Shown in pieces: positions 9,740-17,885 of a DNA stretch of 64,000 bases; the stretch's first letter is position 1, and the number at the start of each line of letters is the position of its first letter. The DNA is taken from the NCBI GenBank assembly GCA_965603355.1, contig CBFDCQ010000002.1, forward strand, positions 1 through 64,000. The letters are read 5' to 3'. This stretch comes from CBFDCQ01 sp965603355 (lineage in GTDB: Bacteria; Hydrogenedentota; CAZGCA01; CBFDCQ01). Below the pieces are notes generated by a model that saw only the letters and a program-made list of their open reading frames with translations, made no database searches and had not been told where the DNA came from. The position numbers and the translations under genes were made by a program.

Positions 9740-9802
9740 GAATACCCCCTTCCCGTGCAGTCACGTCAAAGTGAATATAACCAGCAGGGCGACGACGTTA
9801 GC

Positions 9803-11470
9803 CTACTCTTTCTTCCGCTTCTCTTCCTCCTCTTCCCTCAAGATCTTGCGCAGCACCTTGCCGATAGCCGACTGGGGCAGTGAGTTGCGGAACTCAACAA
9901 GTTTGGGCACCTTGTACGCCGCGAGCTTCTTGCGACAGAACCGTATAATGTCATCTTCGGTGGCCGTCTCGCCAGGCTTGAGCACGACGTATGCCTTAAC
10001 CGTCTCGCCTCGGTACTCGTCCGGGATGCCCACGGCGACCGCCTGAAATACTTTCGGGTGCTGGTAAAGCACCTCGTCAACCTCTCTCGGATAGACGTTG
10101 AATCCGCCCGCTATGATCATGTCCTTCTTCCGGTCCACGATGTAGAAATACGAATCTTCATCACGCGTGGCGATGTCACCCGTGTAGAGCCATCCGTCCC
10201 GGAACTGGTTTGCGGTTTCCTCGGGATTTTTCCAATAGCCCTGGGTAACGGTGGGCCCTCTCATTATGAGTTCGCCGCGTTCACCTAACGGCACCTCCTC
10301 CTTGCCCTCTTCGAGGTCCACGATTCGCATGTCAACGCCGGAAGATGGCAACCCGATGCTGCCGACTTTCTTGAGACCTAACGCGGGGTTGACGCACCCG
10401 ACAGAACAAGATTCGCTCAGGCCGTACCCCTCGGCCAGGATTATACCCATCTCGTTGGCCTGTTCGGCGAGTTCTTGAGGCAGCGGTGCTGCGCCGGAAA
10501 CGAGCGTGCCGAGCCTCTCGCCAAGATTGAGTTCCCCTGCCTTCGGGTGGTTCAGCAACGCGGTGATAATTGTGGGCACGGTGGGGAAGAAGGTAATGCT
10601 CTCGAATTGCCCCAGCAGGTCGACCAGGCTGTTCACATCGAACCGGGGAACGACGATCTGCGTTGAACAACTCGCCAACGCCATACCCATTACCACCGAG
10701 TTCCCGTACGAATGGAAATAGGGTAGCACCGCAAGCGTGGTACGCTTCTCGGGAGCCACAAGAGGCAATATCGGATTAGTCCAGGCGAGGAAAGTATACG
10801 CCGCAGCAACCAGATTCTCGTGGGTGGTAACTGCACCCTTGGGGACGCCCGTTGTCCCGCCGGTAAACTGGAGTGTGGCCGGGTCCCCGGGGAAGACGTC
10901 CACACGAGGCCGCCGCGCGTCCGAACAGTTATCCAGAAGCGTTGAGAAGTGAAGCCAACCCTCCTCCAGCTCGAGCTCGTCCGGTGTGCTCCTGGGCATT
11001 CCCTCAACCCAGTCAGTCACCCTCGTTACGATCACGCACGGGATCTCCACCGATTCGCACAGCGTATGCACGTTGGACAGGACCATATCAAAAGTAATCA
11101 ACATTCTAATCTCGGTGTTCTCGGCGATCAGTTTGAGTTCGTCCGGCGTGTACATCGGGTTCATGTTCACCACTATTGCACCCAGATGCATGAGTCCATA
11201 GAACGCAATGAGGTATTGAGGGCAGTTGGGCAAATGCAGGCCTACCCGGTCCCCTTTCTGAATCCCCAACGCGCCCAGTGCGTTTGCCATACGCAGCACC
11301 TGGTTGTGCAATTGCGAGAACGTCATCTCGGTCCCGAAGAATATTGTAGCCGGCTTGTTGGGGAAAGTGTTGGTCGGAAGCGTAAGAAGGTCATGGATGC
11401 AAATCCGCGGGTAGCGGATGCTTGCCGGGACGTTATAGTCATAATGCCGATGCCAGGGTCTGTCTTCCAT
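9803..11470 (-). CDS. Long-chain acyl-CoA ligase (AMP-forming)
   Basis: This 555-residue cytoplasmic enzyme activates a fatty acid with ATP to an acyl-AMP and then to acyl-CoA. The adenylate-forming motifs are complete: FTGGTTGVPKG (about residues 202-212), GYGLSES, YTGDIATRD, DRKKDMIIAGGFNVYPREV, and the C-terminal PQSAIGKVLRK with the catalytic lysine. The length is normal for FadD-like ligases. The tail is highly charged (EEEEEKRKKE). GGGGAG precedes the ATG. A strong promoter lies at 11533-11561, divergent from coaE. Chain-length preference cannot be read from the sequence. Confidence 0.93.
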   Translation of the reverse strand: MEDRPWHRHYDYNVPASIRYPRICIHDLLTLPTNTFPNKPATIFFGTEMTFSQLHNQVLRMANALGALGIQKGDRVGLHLPNCPQYLIAFYGLMHLGAIVVNMNPMYTPDELKLIAENTEIRMLITFDMVLSNVHTLCESVEIPCVIVTRVTDWVEGMPRSTPDELELEEGWLHFSTLLDNCSDARRPRVDVFPGDPATLQFTGGTTGVPKGAVTTHENLVAAAYTFLAWTNPILPLVAPEKRTTLAVLPYFHSYGNSVVMGMALASCSTQIVVPRFDVNSLVDLLGQFESITFFPTVPTIITALLNHPKAGELNLGERLGTLVSGAAPLPQELAEQANEMGIILAEGYGLSESCSVGCVNPALGLKKVGSIGLPSSGVDMRIVDLEEGKEEVPLGERGELIMRGPTVTQGYWKNPEETANQFRDGWLYTGDIATRDEDSYFYIVDRKKDMIIAGGFNVYPREVDEVLYQHPKVFQAVAVGIPDEYRGETVKAYVVLKPGETATEDDIIRFCRKKLAAYKVPKLVEFRNSLPQSAIGKVLRKILREEEEEKRKKE

Positions 11471-11532
11471 AGATCTGTTTCTCCCCTTTGCTATCCCTCA
11501 TTGGACAAGATGTGCTGTACAAGCCCCGCATA

Positions 11533-11561
11533 ATTATTGCGTCTGCGCGAACTTTTGTCAA
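11533..11561 (-). promoter_or_regulatory. Promoter of the acyl-CoA ligase gene
   Basis: The minus strand shows TTGACA (11561-11556), 17 bases, then AATAAT (11538-11533). It faces away from the coaE promoter, with about 36 bases between the two -35 boxes. Confidence 0.75.
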
Positions 11562-11597
11562 CCTTGCCCACATGCAGGCCTGCCGGTAGCCCCACCA

Positions 11598-11626
11598 TTG
11601 ACAGAAACTGCTGCAAGTGAAATAAT
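11598..11626 (+). promoter_or_regulatory. Promoter of coaE
   Basis: TTGACA (11598-11603) is followed by 17 bases and AATAAT (11621-11626), about 40 bases before the coaE start. It forms a divergent pair with the acyl-CoA ligase promoter. Confidence 0.75.
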
Positions 11627-11665
11627 ACGGCGGTATGTTGAATAGCCTGAATAGGGGAGATGTCA

Positions 11666-12343
11666 ATGGCAACCGGTCGTGATGAGCGTAACCGCGGTAT
11701 CGAGTCCCTCCCTCAGAAGGGAGTCCCATTCCTGCTGGGAGTTACCGGCGGTGTCGCCACAGGCAAGACCGTCGTGGCGGAGATGTTCGAGGGACTCGGA
11801 GCACGAACCATAGATTTCGACGTGTTGAGCCGCCTGGTGGTCGAACCTGGCAAACATGCATGGAAGGAGATCGTTGACCACTTCGGGGAGGACGTTCTGC
11901 TGGAGGATAAGACCCTCGACCGTAGAAAACTGGCCGAGATCGTGTTCCAGGACGAGGAGAAACGCAAGAAACTCGAGAGTCTTATTCACCCGAAGGTTGG
12001 CGAAGAGTTCTTGAGGCGCGTGGCTGAGTACGCGTCCGAGGACCCGAACGCCATCGTACAGGCTGTCGTTCCTCTCCTGTTCGAGGTTAATATGCAGAGC
12101 CCGTTCGACAAAGTGCTGCTCGTCTACGCGCCCGAGGAAACGCAGATAAACCGTCTAATGAAACGCGACGGGATTTCCCGCGACATGGCGGTCATTGTGC
12201 TCTCCTCACAGTGGCCAATCGAAAAAAAGAGAGACCACGCGGACTTCATCGTGGACAATTCCGCCTCCTTAGACCACACCAGACAGCAGGTCGGGGAGAT
12301 CTGGGAGAAACTGAGAGGCCTCCAACAAGAACGCATTTCCTGA
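11666..12343 (+). CDS. coaE: Dephospho-CoA kinase
   Basis: CoaE phosphorylates dephospho-CoA on the ribose 3'-hydroxyl, the last step of coenzyme A synthesis. The P-loop GVTGGVATGKT lies near residue 27. The family segments TIDFDVLSRLVVEPG, HPKV and VVPLLFE follow, and the length (225 residues) is usual. The ATG at 11666 is chosen over the one at 11660 because AGGGGAG touches the earlier ATG but sits six bases before the later one. About 24 residues precede the P-loop segment, slightly more than usual. It is divergent from the acyl-CoA ligase gene, a CoA user, which may or may not be meaningful. Confidence 0.93.
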   Translation: MATGRDERNRGIESLPQKGVPFLLGVTGGVATGKTVVAEMFEGLGARTIDFDVLSRLVVEPGKHAWKEIVDHFGEDVLLEDKTLDRRKLAEIVFQDEEKRKKLESLIHPKVGEEFLRRVAEYASEDPNAIVQAVVPLLFEVNMQSPFDKVLLVYAPEETQINRLMKRDGISRDMAVIVLSSQWPIEKKRDHADFIVDNSASLDHTRQQVGEIWEKLRGLQQERIS

Positions 12344-12442
12344 GTACTCTGCGAATGCTATTCTGACATACTTCCTATGAATGGACGGTATCCTGGCGCT
12401 ATCGTCTGTTTTGCGGCGAATCCTCCCCATTCCCAACCGCAG

Positions 12443-12460
12443 GTGCTTTCGCGAAAGCAC
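12443..12460. promoter_or_regulatory. Perfect 18-bp palindrome, candidate operator
   Basis: GTGCTTTCGCGAAAGCAC is its own reverse complement over all 18 bases. It lies 15 bases upstream of the -35 box of the predicted amidase promoter, a typical place for a dimeric regulator to bind. It has no T-tract, so it is not a normal terminator for coaE. No regulator for it is identified in the window. Confidence 0.45.
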
Positions 12461-12475
12461 GAATTCTCTGCCCCC

Positions 12476-12504
12476 TTGCGTAATTGGTAGAATTGTTGTA
12501 AATT
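12476..12504 (+). promoter_or_regulatory. Candidate promoter of the amidase operon
   Basis: TTGCGT (12476-12481), 17 bases, then TAAATT (12499-12504), about 145 bases before the amidase start. The match is weaker than at the other promoters in this window. The 307-base gap between coaE and the amidase otherwise holds only the palindrome at 12443-12460. Confidence 0.5.
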
Positions 12505-12650
12505 ATCAGGCGAGGTGCAGAAGGTGCAGGAGGATTAGCTGCTGCCGGGGTTCGTTTTTCGCTACGTGTATTCCGGTGGCTTGGAATATTGCGCCGATGG
12601 AGCGCTGGCGCGTGTTCTTGTTTCACAGTTCGGCGTGTAGGAGATTGAGC

Positions 12651-13487
12651 ATGATGAAGTCGGGTCTGGTACTACTCGTAATCGTCATGAGTATTCTGGC
12701 GTTCTGCGCGTCGACCGCGTCGGCGTCCGGTCCGGAAAAACTCTGCATAGTCATTGATGCGGGACACGGCGGTCGCGAGACCGGGTCGATAGGCCCGAAC
12801 GGGCTGAAGGAAAAGGATGTCGTGCTTGATGTTGCCCAACGTTTGCGTGACGAGCTGAAGAAGAAACTCGACGTCCGAGTCGTGCTGACACGTCGCGGTG
12901 AGTATCATGTCCCTCTGGAACATCGTGCCAACATGGCGAACACGGCTAAGGAGGGCAGGCCGGCTGACCTCCTGATAAGCATACACGCGGATGCGTGTCG
13001 GGGACCTGCCGTCAACGGTTTCAAGGTGTTCTACGCTTCCAAGAGACACGAGTTCGACCTTGACGAGATCATTCAGATGGAGGGTGCGACTGTTGTTGAG
13101 GACGATTTCAGGGCAAGGCGGCGCGATCTTGTGGAAAGCGCACGATGGGATAGTCTGTACCGCAAGCACAGCTACGGGAATAGCCTGCTGGCGTCATCCA
13201 TCGGTACAGCGCTGGAAAATCGACTCGCTATCCCGAAACTGCTTGTCGCGCCGGCGGTGTTAAGGTTGCTGCGCGGGTTGGACATGCCTGCTGTAATCGT
13301 CGAGATAGGCTTTCTGTCGAGCACAGCCGGCGAGACTATGTTGGGCACGGACGAGTACAAGGACACCTGTGCTCTGGCAATTATGGAAGGTGTTATCAGT
13401 TACCTGGACGAGGTGCAGGACACGTTTGGCAGAGTTGCGGGGACGCGACGGCCCGCTGAGTCTCTGACCGAAAGGGAACTGGACTAA
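12651..13487 (+). CDS. Exported N-acetylmuramoyl-L-alanine amidase (Amidase_3)
   Basis: This enzyme cuts the bond between muramic acid and L-alanine in peptidoglycan, for example in daughter-cell separation. It has 278 residues from ATG 12651, which is preceded by AGGAG at seven bases. The open frame extends further upstream, but the signal peptide begins here. Zinc ligands are H39 (DAGHGG), E54 and H112 (SIHADA), and the catalytic glutamate is E218 (VEIGFLS). An insertion of about 60 residues between H112 and E218 resembles the regulatory helix region of AmiC/CwlV-type enzymes. No separate wall-binding domain is present. It heads a co-directional group with the GerMN, YibQ and tsaD genes. 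Confidence 0.93.
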   Translation: MMKSGLVLLVIVMSILAFCASTASASGPEKLCIVIDAGHGGRETGSIGPNGLKEKDVVLDVAQRLRDELKKKLDVRVVLTRRGEYHVPLEHRANMANTAKEGRPADLLISIHADACRGPAVNGFKVFYASKRHEFDLDEIIQMEGATVVEDDFRARRRDLVESARWDSLYRKHSYGNSLLASSIGTALENRLAIPKLLVAPAVLRLLRGLDMPAVIVEIGFLSSTAGETMLGTDEYKDTCALAIMEGVISYLDEVQDTFGRVAGTRRPAESLTERELD

Positions 13488-13520
13488 GCCGGGAATCACA
13501 GCGTTTCAGTGGAGACGGCT

Positions 13521-14147
13521 ATGGCAAGCAAGGCGATGAAGACGTTCCTGATAACCTTGTGGGCGCTTGCCGTGTGCGCGCTGGTGATTATCGCTATCGT
13601 ATTGTTGCGTGAATTGCTTTCCGGCAGCAGCGAGTTTACTTACGGACAGGCAAGGCGTCAGGCGGAAGAAGGCGAACTGACCTTCGACGCCACACTCTTG
13701 TTCGGTGCCACAAACGGGCAGGGCCTGGCAAGAGAGAAACGCAAGGTCAGGCAGAGGGATACGGATCTGGACCAGATCAAGGAGGTCTTAGACTCGCTCA
13801 TTTACGGTCCTCACGGCGTTCTTGTGCGCACAATTCCCGACCGGGCAAAAGTGAACAGTGCTTTTCTATTGCCCGACAACACGCTTGTGCTGGATTTCAG
13901 CCGGGAGCTCCAGACCCTGCATACCGGCGGTACAACCGGCGAAATACTCACAGTTTATTCTATCGTGAACACGATGACAATGAACTTCAAAGATGTCGAG
14001 AAAGTGCAGATCCTTATCGATGGTGACGAGATTGACACGCTCGCCGGACACCTCGATCTCGAGCAGCCGTTTACTCGCGACACTAGATGGATCATCAGAC
14101 CCTCCGAGCTGACGGGGGCGCAACCGTTGGAAACACCTTCCACGTGA
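13521..14147 (+). CDS. Membrane-anchored GerMN-domain protein
   Basis: This 208-residue protein has one N-terminal membrane segment (about residues 10-30) and an extracytoplasmic GerMN domain, recognisable by LLPDNTLVLDFS, the TGGTTGEILTVYSIVNTM segment and VQILIDGDE. GerMN domains occur in spore-germination GerM and in cell-wall-associated proteins of non-sporulating bacteria, often beside amidases. Following the amidase by 33 bases, it likely works on or near peptidoglycan. An ATG at 13521 with GGAGA close upstream is preferred to the GTG at 13509. There is no other sign of sporulation genes here. Confidence 0.85.
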   Translation: MASKAMKTFLITLWALAVCALVIIAIVLLRELLSGSSEFTYGQARRQAEEGELTFDATLLFGATNGQGLAREKRKVRQRDTDLDQIKEVLDSLIYGPHGVLVRTIPDRAKVNSAFLLPDNTLVLDFSRELQTLHTGGTTGEILTVYSIVNTMTMNFKDVEKVQILIDGDEIDTLAGHLDLEQPFTRDTRWIIRPSELTGAQPLETPST

Positions 14148-14174
14148 ATCGCCCCGTGTATCAGGACAACATTC

Positions 14175-15407
14175 ATGAACGGTGACCAGGACGTCCCCAC
14201 AGAAGCCACGGAAGCCAACGAGGCGCCGCAGACGCCCGTCCAGCCTGAGCAGGACGACGCTCAGCGGACGACAGGTGTCAGACTGGCGCAGTTCGCACCG
14301 GCAGCCGTGCTGGTCCTCGCACTCTGTGCCATCGGCATCGGGTTGATGGGGAAGTTTATCTCGTCCCGACCTTTGGACCTTAGAGAAAATGTCGCCCAGA
14401 TAGACTCGCTCATTAGAACGCGGCTCGAGCAGAGCGTCTGGGCAATTGAATCAACCGATCTGACGCAGGAGGAAATGGCGCAGGCCGGCGTTGTGTGGTT
14501 GCACATATCAAGGCAATACGAGCTGCCTCCCGTTGCAGAGGTGAGAACCGCAGTGACAAGCGCGTTGCGCCGAGAGGTCGGACGCGTGGGCGCGGAGCTC
14601 CGCGTCGTCAACGACGACCAGGAGGGTATGCTTCTTTCAGTGACGTTCGCGGGGGCGGAGACGCACACTCTGCGGTTTAGCACTGGCACGCTCTCAGACG
14701 ATGAGAAGGCACCGGTTGCTGCCGTCGAAGCGCCCCAAGATGGTCCCGCAATTGCGATTATCGTTGACGACCTGGGCTACGGAGATGAAGCGGCAAAACG
14801 GCTCTCCTCGCTGGGAGTGCCGCTCACCGTTTCCGTGTTGCCAAAGCTGGGGGCGTCGAGAAAGTCGGCGGAAATCGCCCGCGAAGCCGGGCTCGAGGTT
14901 ATGCTCCATCTTCCTATGGCAACGGACGCGGATGAGCCTCCGGAACCCGGAGAGATCCACGTGGGAATGTCGCGCGATGCCGTGGCTCGGGTGTTTGAAG
15001 AGAATCTCGCGACCGTGCCGGGAGCTGTCGGTGTGAATAACCACAAGGGAAGCAAACTGACGACGCTGGAGACCGAGATGAGCACGTTCATGTCGATTTT
15101 GGGCGAGAGTAGTCTCTACTTTGTGGACAGTATGACCACGTCTGAGTCAGTAGCGCTTGATGTTGCCAGAGAATTCGGCTTGAAGGCAATCGGGAACGAT
15201 ATCTTTCTGGACAACGAGCGCGACATGGTGAACATAGAGGTGCGGTTGAACGAATTGATGCGGACTGCCGAGCGGCGAGGATACGCCGTGGGCATCTGTC
15301 ACGCCAAGACGGCCACGGTCGATGCGCTGCGCGAGTTGCTGCCTGCCATACAGGCTAGAGGATTCAGGCTGGTGCCCGTATCGGAACTGCTCGCAAAGCA
15401 CGGATGA
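14175..15407 (+). CDS. YibQ-type divergent polysaccharide deacetylase family protein
   Basis: This 410-residue protein has a cytoplasmic tail, one membrane segment (about residues 37-57), a helical and mixed region, and then the divergent polysaccharide deacetylase domain from about residue 193. Family signatures are IAIIVDDLGY, LEVMLHLPM and VGVNNHKGS, followed by YFVDSMTT and AIGNDIFLDN. The fold is NodB-like, but the family's reaction is not established. Its position after the amidase and GerMN genes supports a periplasmic role in cell-wall or polysaccharide turnover. It ends four bases before tsaD, so the genes are co-transcribed. Confidence 0.88.
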   Translation: MNGDQDVPTEATEANEAPQTPVQPEQDDAQRTTGVRLAQFAPAAVLVLALCAIGIGLMGKFISSRPLDLRENVAQIDSLIRTRLEQSVWAIESTDLTQEEMAQAGVVWLHISRQYELPPVAEVRTAVTSALRREVGRVGAELRVVNDDQEGMLLSVTFAGAETHTLRFSTGTLSDDEKAPVAAVEAPQDGPAIAIIVDDLGYGDEAAKRLSSLGVPLTVSVLPKLGASRKSAEIAREAGLEVMLHLPMATDADEPPEPGEIHVGMSRDAVARVFEENLATVPGAVGVNNHKGSKLTTLETEMSTFMSILGESSLYFVDSMTTSESVALDVAREFGLKAIGNDIFLDNERDMVNIEVRLNELMRTAERRGYAVGICHAKTATVDALRELLPAIQARGFRLVPVSELLAKHG

Positions 15408-15411
15408 TATC

Positions 15412-16443
15412 ATGCTCGTACTCGGTATTGAAACGTCCTGTGACGAGACGGGTGTAGCGATTGTCGAGGATGGAACACGCGTCCGCTCGAACCTCGTGGC
15501 ATCCCAGGTGCCGATCCATGCGAAGTACGGCGGCGTTGTGCCGGAGCTTGCCTCGCGCAACCATGTAGTTAACCTCACGCCGCTGATCAGCCGGTGTCTC
15601 GGAGAGTGCGGGCTGACGCTCGACGATGTTGATGCGGTGGCCGTGACGAGCGGCCCCGGGCTTGTCGGCTCGCTGCTGGTAGGGCTGAGCACGGCTAAGT
15701 CGCTCGCGTATGTCAGGTCCGTGCCTTTGATCGGCGTGAACCACATCGAGGCTCATATTCACGCGAACTTCCTCGGCGAGGCTCCACCCGAGTTTCCGTT
15801 CCTGGCCCTGGTCGCATCCGGCGGTCACACCTGCATTATCGAATGCGCCGATTACGGGCAATACAGACTCCTCGGTCAGACGAGGGACGATGCTGCCGGG
15901 GAGGCATTTGACAAGGTGGCCAAACTGATCGGACTGCCCTACCCCGGCGGGCCTTCCATCGAGAAGAGCGCCGTCGCGGGAAACCCGCAGGCTATAGACT
16001 TCCCACGACCGATGACGGATAAGGACAACCTTGATTTCAGCTTCAGCGGATTGAAGACGGCCGTGCTCTACTTCGTCCGAGAGCACGGTCCGCTGGTACA
16101 GGACGGCTCGGCCACGGGAACGAGTAGAGCCGATCTGTGCGCCAGCTTCCAGGCCGCCGTGGTTGACGTGTTGATAAGAAAGGTTCAGCTCGCCGTGAGA
16201 AAGACCGGTATTCGGACGGCCGTGCTTGCTGGGGGAGTGGTCGCCAACCAGTCGTTGCGTGCGCGGATCGTGGATGAAGCAGGGCTCGATGCATCCCGGT
16301 TGCACATTCCTCATCTCGACTATTGTGTCGACAACGGCGCGATGGTGGCCGCGGCGGGATACTTCCGGTTGCAGCGAGGGGAGCACGCCGACACGACGCT
16401 CAACGCGGACCCGAGCCTCCGCATAGGTACGCCTGCTGTGTGA
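15412..16443 (+). CDS. tsaD: tRNA N6-threonylcarbamoyladenosine transferase TsaD
   Basis: TsaD, with TsaB and TsaE, transfers the threonylcarbamoyl group to A37 of tRNAs that read ANN codons. The start is ATG 15412, giving MLVLGIETSCDET, the exact family N-terminus. The open frame runs further back into the yibQ-like gene. The metal ligands H111 and H115 lie in HIEAHIHAN. SGGHT, GEAFDKVAKL, PYPGGP and the C-terminal DNGAMVAAAG are all present. At 343 residues it has the standard length. tsaB and tsaE are not in the window. Confidence 0.96.
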   Translation: MLVLGIETSCDETGVAIVEDGTRVRSNLVASQVPIHAKYGGVVPELASRNHVVNLTPLISRCLGECGLTLDDVDAVAVTSGPGLVGSLLVGLSTAKSLAYVRSVPLIGVNHIEAHIHANFLGEAPPEFPFLALVASGGHTCIIECADYGQYRLLGQTRDDAAGEAFDKVAKLIGLPYPGGPSIEKSAVAGNPQAIDFPRPMTDKDNLDFSFSGLKTAVLYFVREHGPLVQDGSATGTSRADLCASFQAAVVDVLIRKVQLAVRKTGIRTAVLAGGVVANQSLRARIVDEAGLDASRLHIPHLDYCVDNGAMVAAAGYFRLQRGEHADTTLNADPSLRIGTPAV

Positions 16444-16498
16444 CGCGCGGGCATGGGCGCACAGAACTTCCGGCTTCTACACCTATTCGACAAAGGGG

Positions 16499-16527
16499 TT
16501 GACTCAACTTGATTTCTGTGGTATAGT
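16499..16527 (+). promoter_or_regulatory. Consensus promoter of rplJL
   Basis: TTGACT (16499-16504), 17 bases, then TATAGT (16522-16527). Transcription should begin near 16534, just before the L10 leader. Confidence 0.85.
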
Positions 16528-16550
16528 CTCGTCGCTGGTACAAAATAGAG

Positions 16551-16610
16551 AACCGGTCGAAGACAGCGGGCGTTCCTTGAAGGAGCTTAAACAGAGCCTG
16601 CCGAGACGGC
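16551..16610 (+). promoter_or_regulatory. Ribosomal L10 leader (autoregulatory RNA element)
   Basis: The segment contains GAAGACAGCGGGCG, then about 28 bases and GCCTGCCGAGACGGC. This is the characteristic pairing core of the L10 leader, in which GACAGC and the CCTGCCGAG half form the internal loop bound by L10(L12)4. It lies between the promoter and rplJ and is followed directly by a terminator. Excess L10-L12 complex should therefore reduce its own transcription by attenuation. Confidence 0.85.
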
Positions 16611-16622
16611 ATTGAAATTGCG

Positions 16623-16648
16623 CCTCCGTCTTCGAGCGGAGGTTTTTT
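16623..16648 (+). terminator. Intrinsic terminator in the rplJL leader (attenuator)
   Basis: CCTCCG (16623-16628) pairs perfectly with CGGAGG (16637-16642) around an eight-base loop containing TTCG, and six T residues follow (16643-16648). It sits 50 bases before the rplJ start, so it must be read through or disrupted for the ribosomal proteins to be made. Confidence 0.88.
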
Positions 16649-16698
16649 GATATACGGTAGATTCACTGCGCGATGTCGCAAAAAGGAGGGAACTTGAT

Positions 16699-17256
16699 TT
16701 GGGACGAGCAGAAAAAGAGGAAAAGGTCAAGATTTTCGCGGACAAGCTCGCTTCCTATAATGCAACGCTGCTGACGGATTATCAGGGCTTGGACGCTGAT
16801 ACCATGACTGACCTGAGACGTAGATTCAGGGAGTCCGACGTAGAGTTCCGCATCTTCAAGAATACTCTGGCAAAGCTCGCCGCTGATTCGGCAAGCGTTC
16901 CTGAACTTGGGGAACTCATAGACGGACCGACAGCTTATGCGTTCTCGCAGGATCCTGTCACTCCTGCAAGGATAGTGGGGGAGTTCTCGAGGACGCATCC
17001 GCAGCTGCGGATCAAGGGCGGCGTGCTGGAAGGGGTCGTCCTGAGCGGCGAACGAGCCGCACACCTGGCAACGCTGCCAGATCTTAACACGCTGCAAACG
17101 ATGTTGGCGACACAGCTGACGTCACCACTTTACGCCTTCGCGAGCGCCCTCGCGGGGATGCTTAGAATGCTCGTGTCCGTGGTGGACGAAGTGCGTAAGC
17201 AAAAAGGGGAAGAACCAACGGAACAAGTTGCTGAATCGTCTGAGGAGGAGAACTAG
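16699..17256 (+). CDS. rplJ: 50S ribosomal protein L10
   Basis: L10 anchors the L7/L12 dimers to 23S rRNA in the ribosomal stalk. It has 185 residues and begins at TTG 16699, eight bases after a strong AAGGAGGG. Family residues include the TLLTDYQGLDADTMTDLR and FRIFKNTLAKLA regions. The C-terminal helix that binds L12 is longer than usual and ends in a Glu-rich tail (EEPTEQVAESSEEEN). It is controlled by the leader and attenuator directly upstream. rplK and rplA do not precede it; tsaD does. Confidence 0.96.
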   Translation: MGRAEKEEKVKIFADKLASYNATLLTDYQGLDADTMTDLRRRFRESDVEFRIFKNTLAKLAADSASVPELGELIDGPTAYAFSQDPVTPARIVGEFSRTHPQLRIKGGVLEGVVLSGERAAHLATLPDLNTLQTMLATQLTSPLYAFASALAGMLRMLVSVVDEVRKQKGEEPTEQVAESSEEEN

Positions 17257-17258
17257 AA

Positions 17259-17717
17259 ATGGCAAAGTCTACAACAAAGTCCACAACAAAGAGTACCGCA
17301 ACCAAGAGTGCAGCAGGAAAAAGCGCGTCAAAAGCATCGAAAGTGGACAAGGTGCTTGATTCCATCGCAAAGCTTACTGTTCTCGAGCTTTCGGAACTCG
17401 TCAAGGCGCTCGAAGATAAGTTCGGTGTCAGTGCTGCGGCACCCGTTGCGGTGGCGGCTATGCCTGCCGGCGCCGGAGCAGCGGAAGCCCCTGCCGAGGA
17501 GGAACAGACTGCGTTCGATGTGATCCTGACCGCCGCGGGCGAGAAGAAGATCCAGGTGATCAAGGAAGTGCGCGTGCTGACATCGCTCGGGTTGAAGGAG
17601 GCAAAGGCGCTCGTTGACGAGGCTCCCAAACCGGTTAAAGAGGGTATACCCAAGGATGAGGCCGAGGGTATCAAGGCCAAACTCGAAGAGCTGGGTGCGA
17701 CTGTCGAGGTGAAGTAG
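17259..17717 (+). CDS. rplL: 50S ribosomal protein L7/L12 with an added basic N-terminal tail
   Basis: L7/L12 recruits translation factors. The core from about residue 28 is standard: LSELVKALEDKFGVSAAAP in the dimerisation domain, an Ala-rich hinge, then the EKKIQVIKEVR and LGLKEAKALVDEAP regions of the factor-binding domain. Before it lie about 28 extra residues made almost only of Lys, Ser, Thr and Ala (MAKSTTKSTTKSTATKS and on). The total is 152 residues against about 120-130 normally. It starts two bases after the rplJ stop, with GGAGGAG inside rplJ. No rpoB follows. Confidence 0.96.
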   Translation: MAKSTTKSTTKSTATKSAAGKSASKASKVDKVLDSIAKLTVLELSELVKALEDKFGVSAAAPVAVAAMPAGAGAAEAPAEEEQTAFDVILTAAGEKKIQVIKEVRVLTSLGLKEAKALVDEAPKPVKEGIPKDEAEGIKAKLEELGATVEVK

Positions 17718-17773
17718 GCCAAAACCTTACAGCCCGGAAATGTTTGTCCCTGTATCTCGCACCGTGCGCGGTT

Positions 17774-17803
17774 TTGACACAAACGAGAATAGTGTGCTAT
17801 AGT
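17774..17803 (+). promoter_or_regulatory. Promoter of the DUF4013 gene
   Basis: TTGACA (17774-17779), 18 bases, then TATAGT (17798-17803), about 80 bases before the start codon. The gene can therefore be transcribed independently of rplJL. Confidence 0.8.
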
Positions 17804-17885
17804 GTCTGAAGCATGGTGGGCAGCGTGCCATCCGTTGAGGACACGATTGAGTTCGCGGACGGCTCGGCGTGAGGAGGAAAGAGCA

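Noticed and set aside
15364..16386. A 340-codon frame antisense to tsaD
   Set aside because: tsaD is certain. The antisense frame has no ribosome binding site, signal or recognisable motif.
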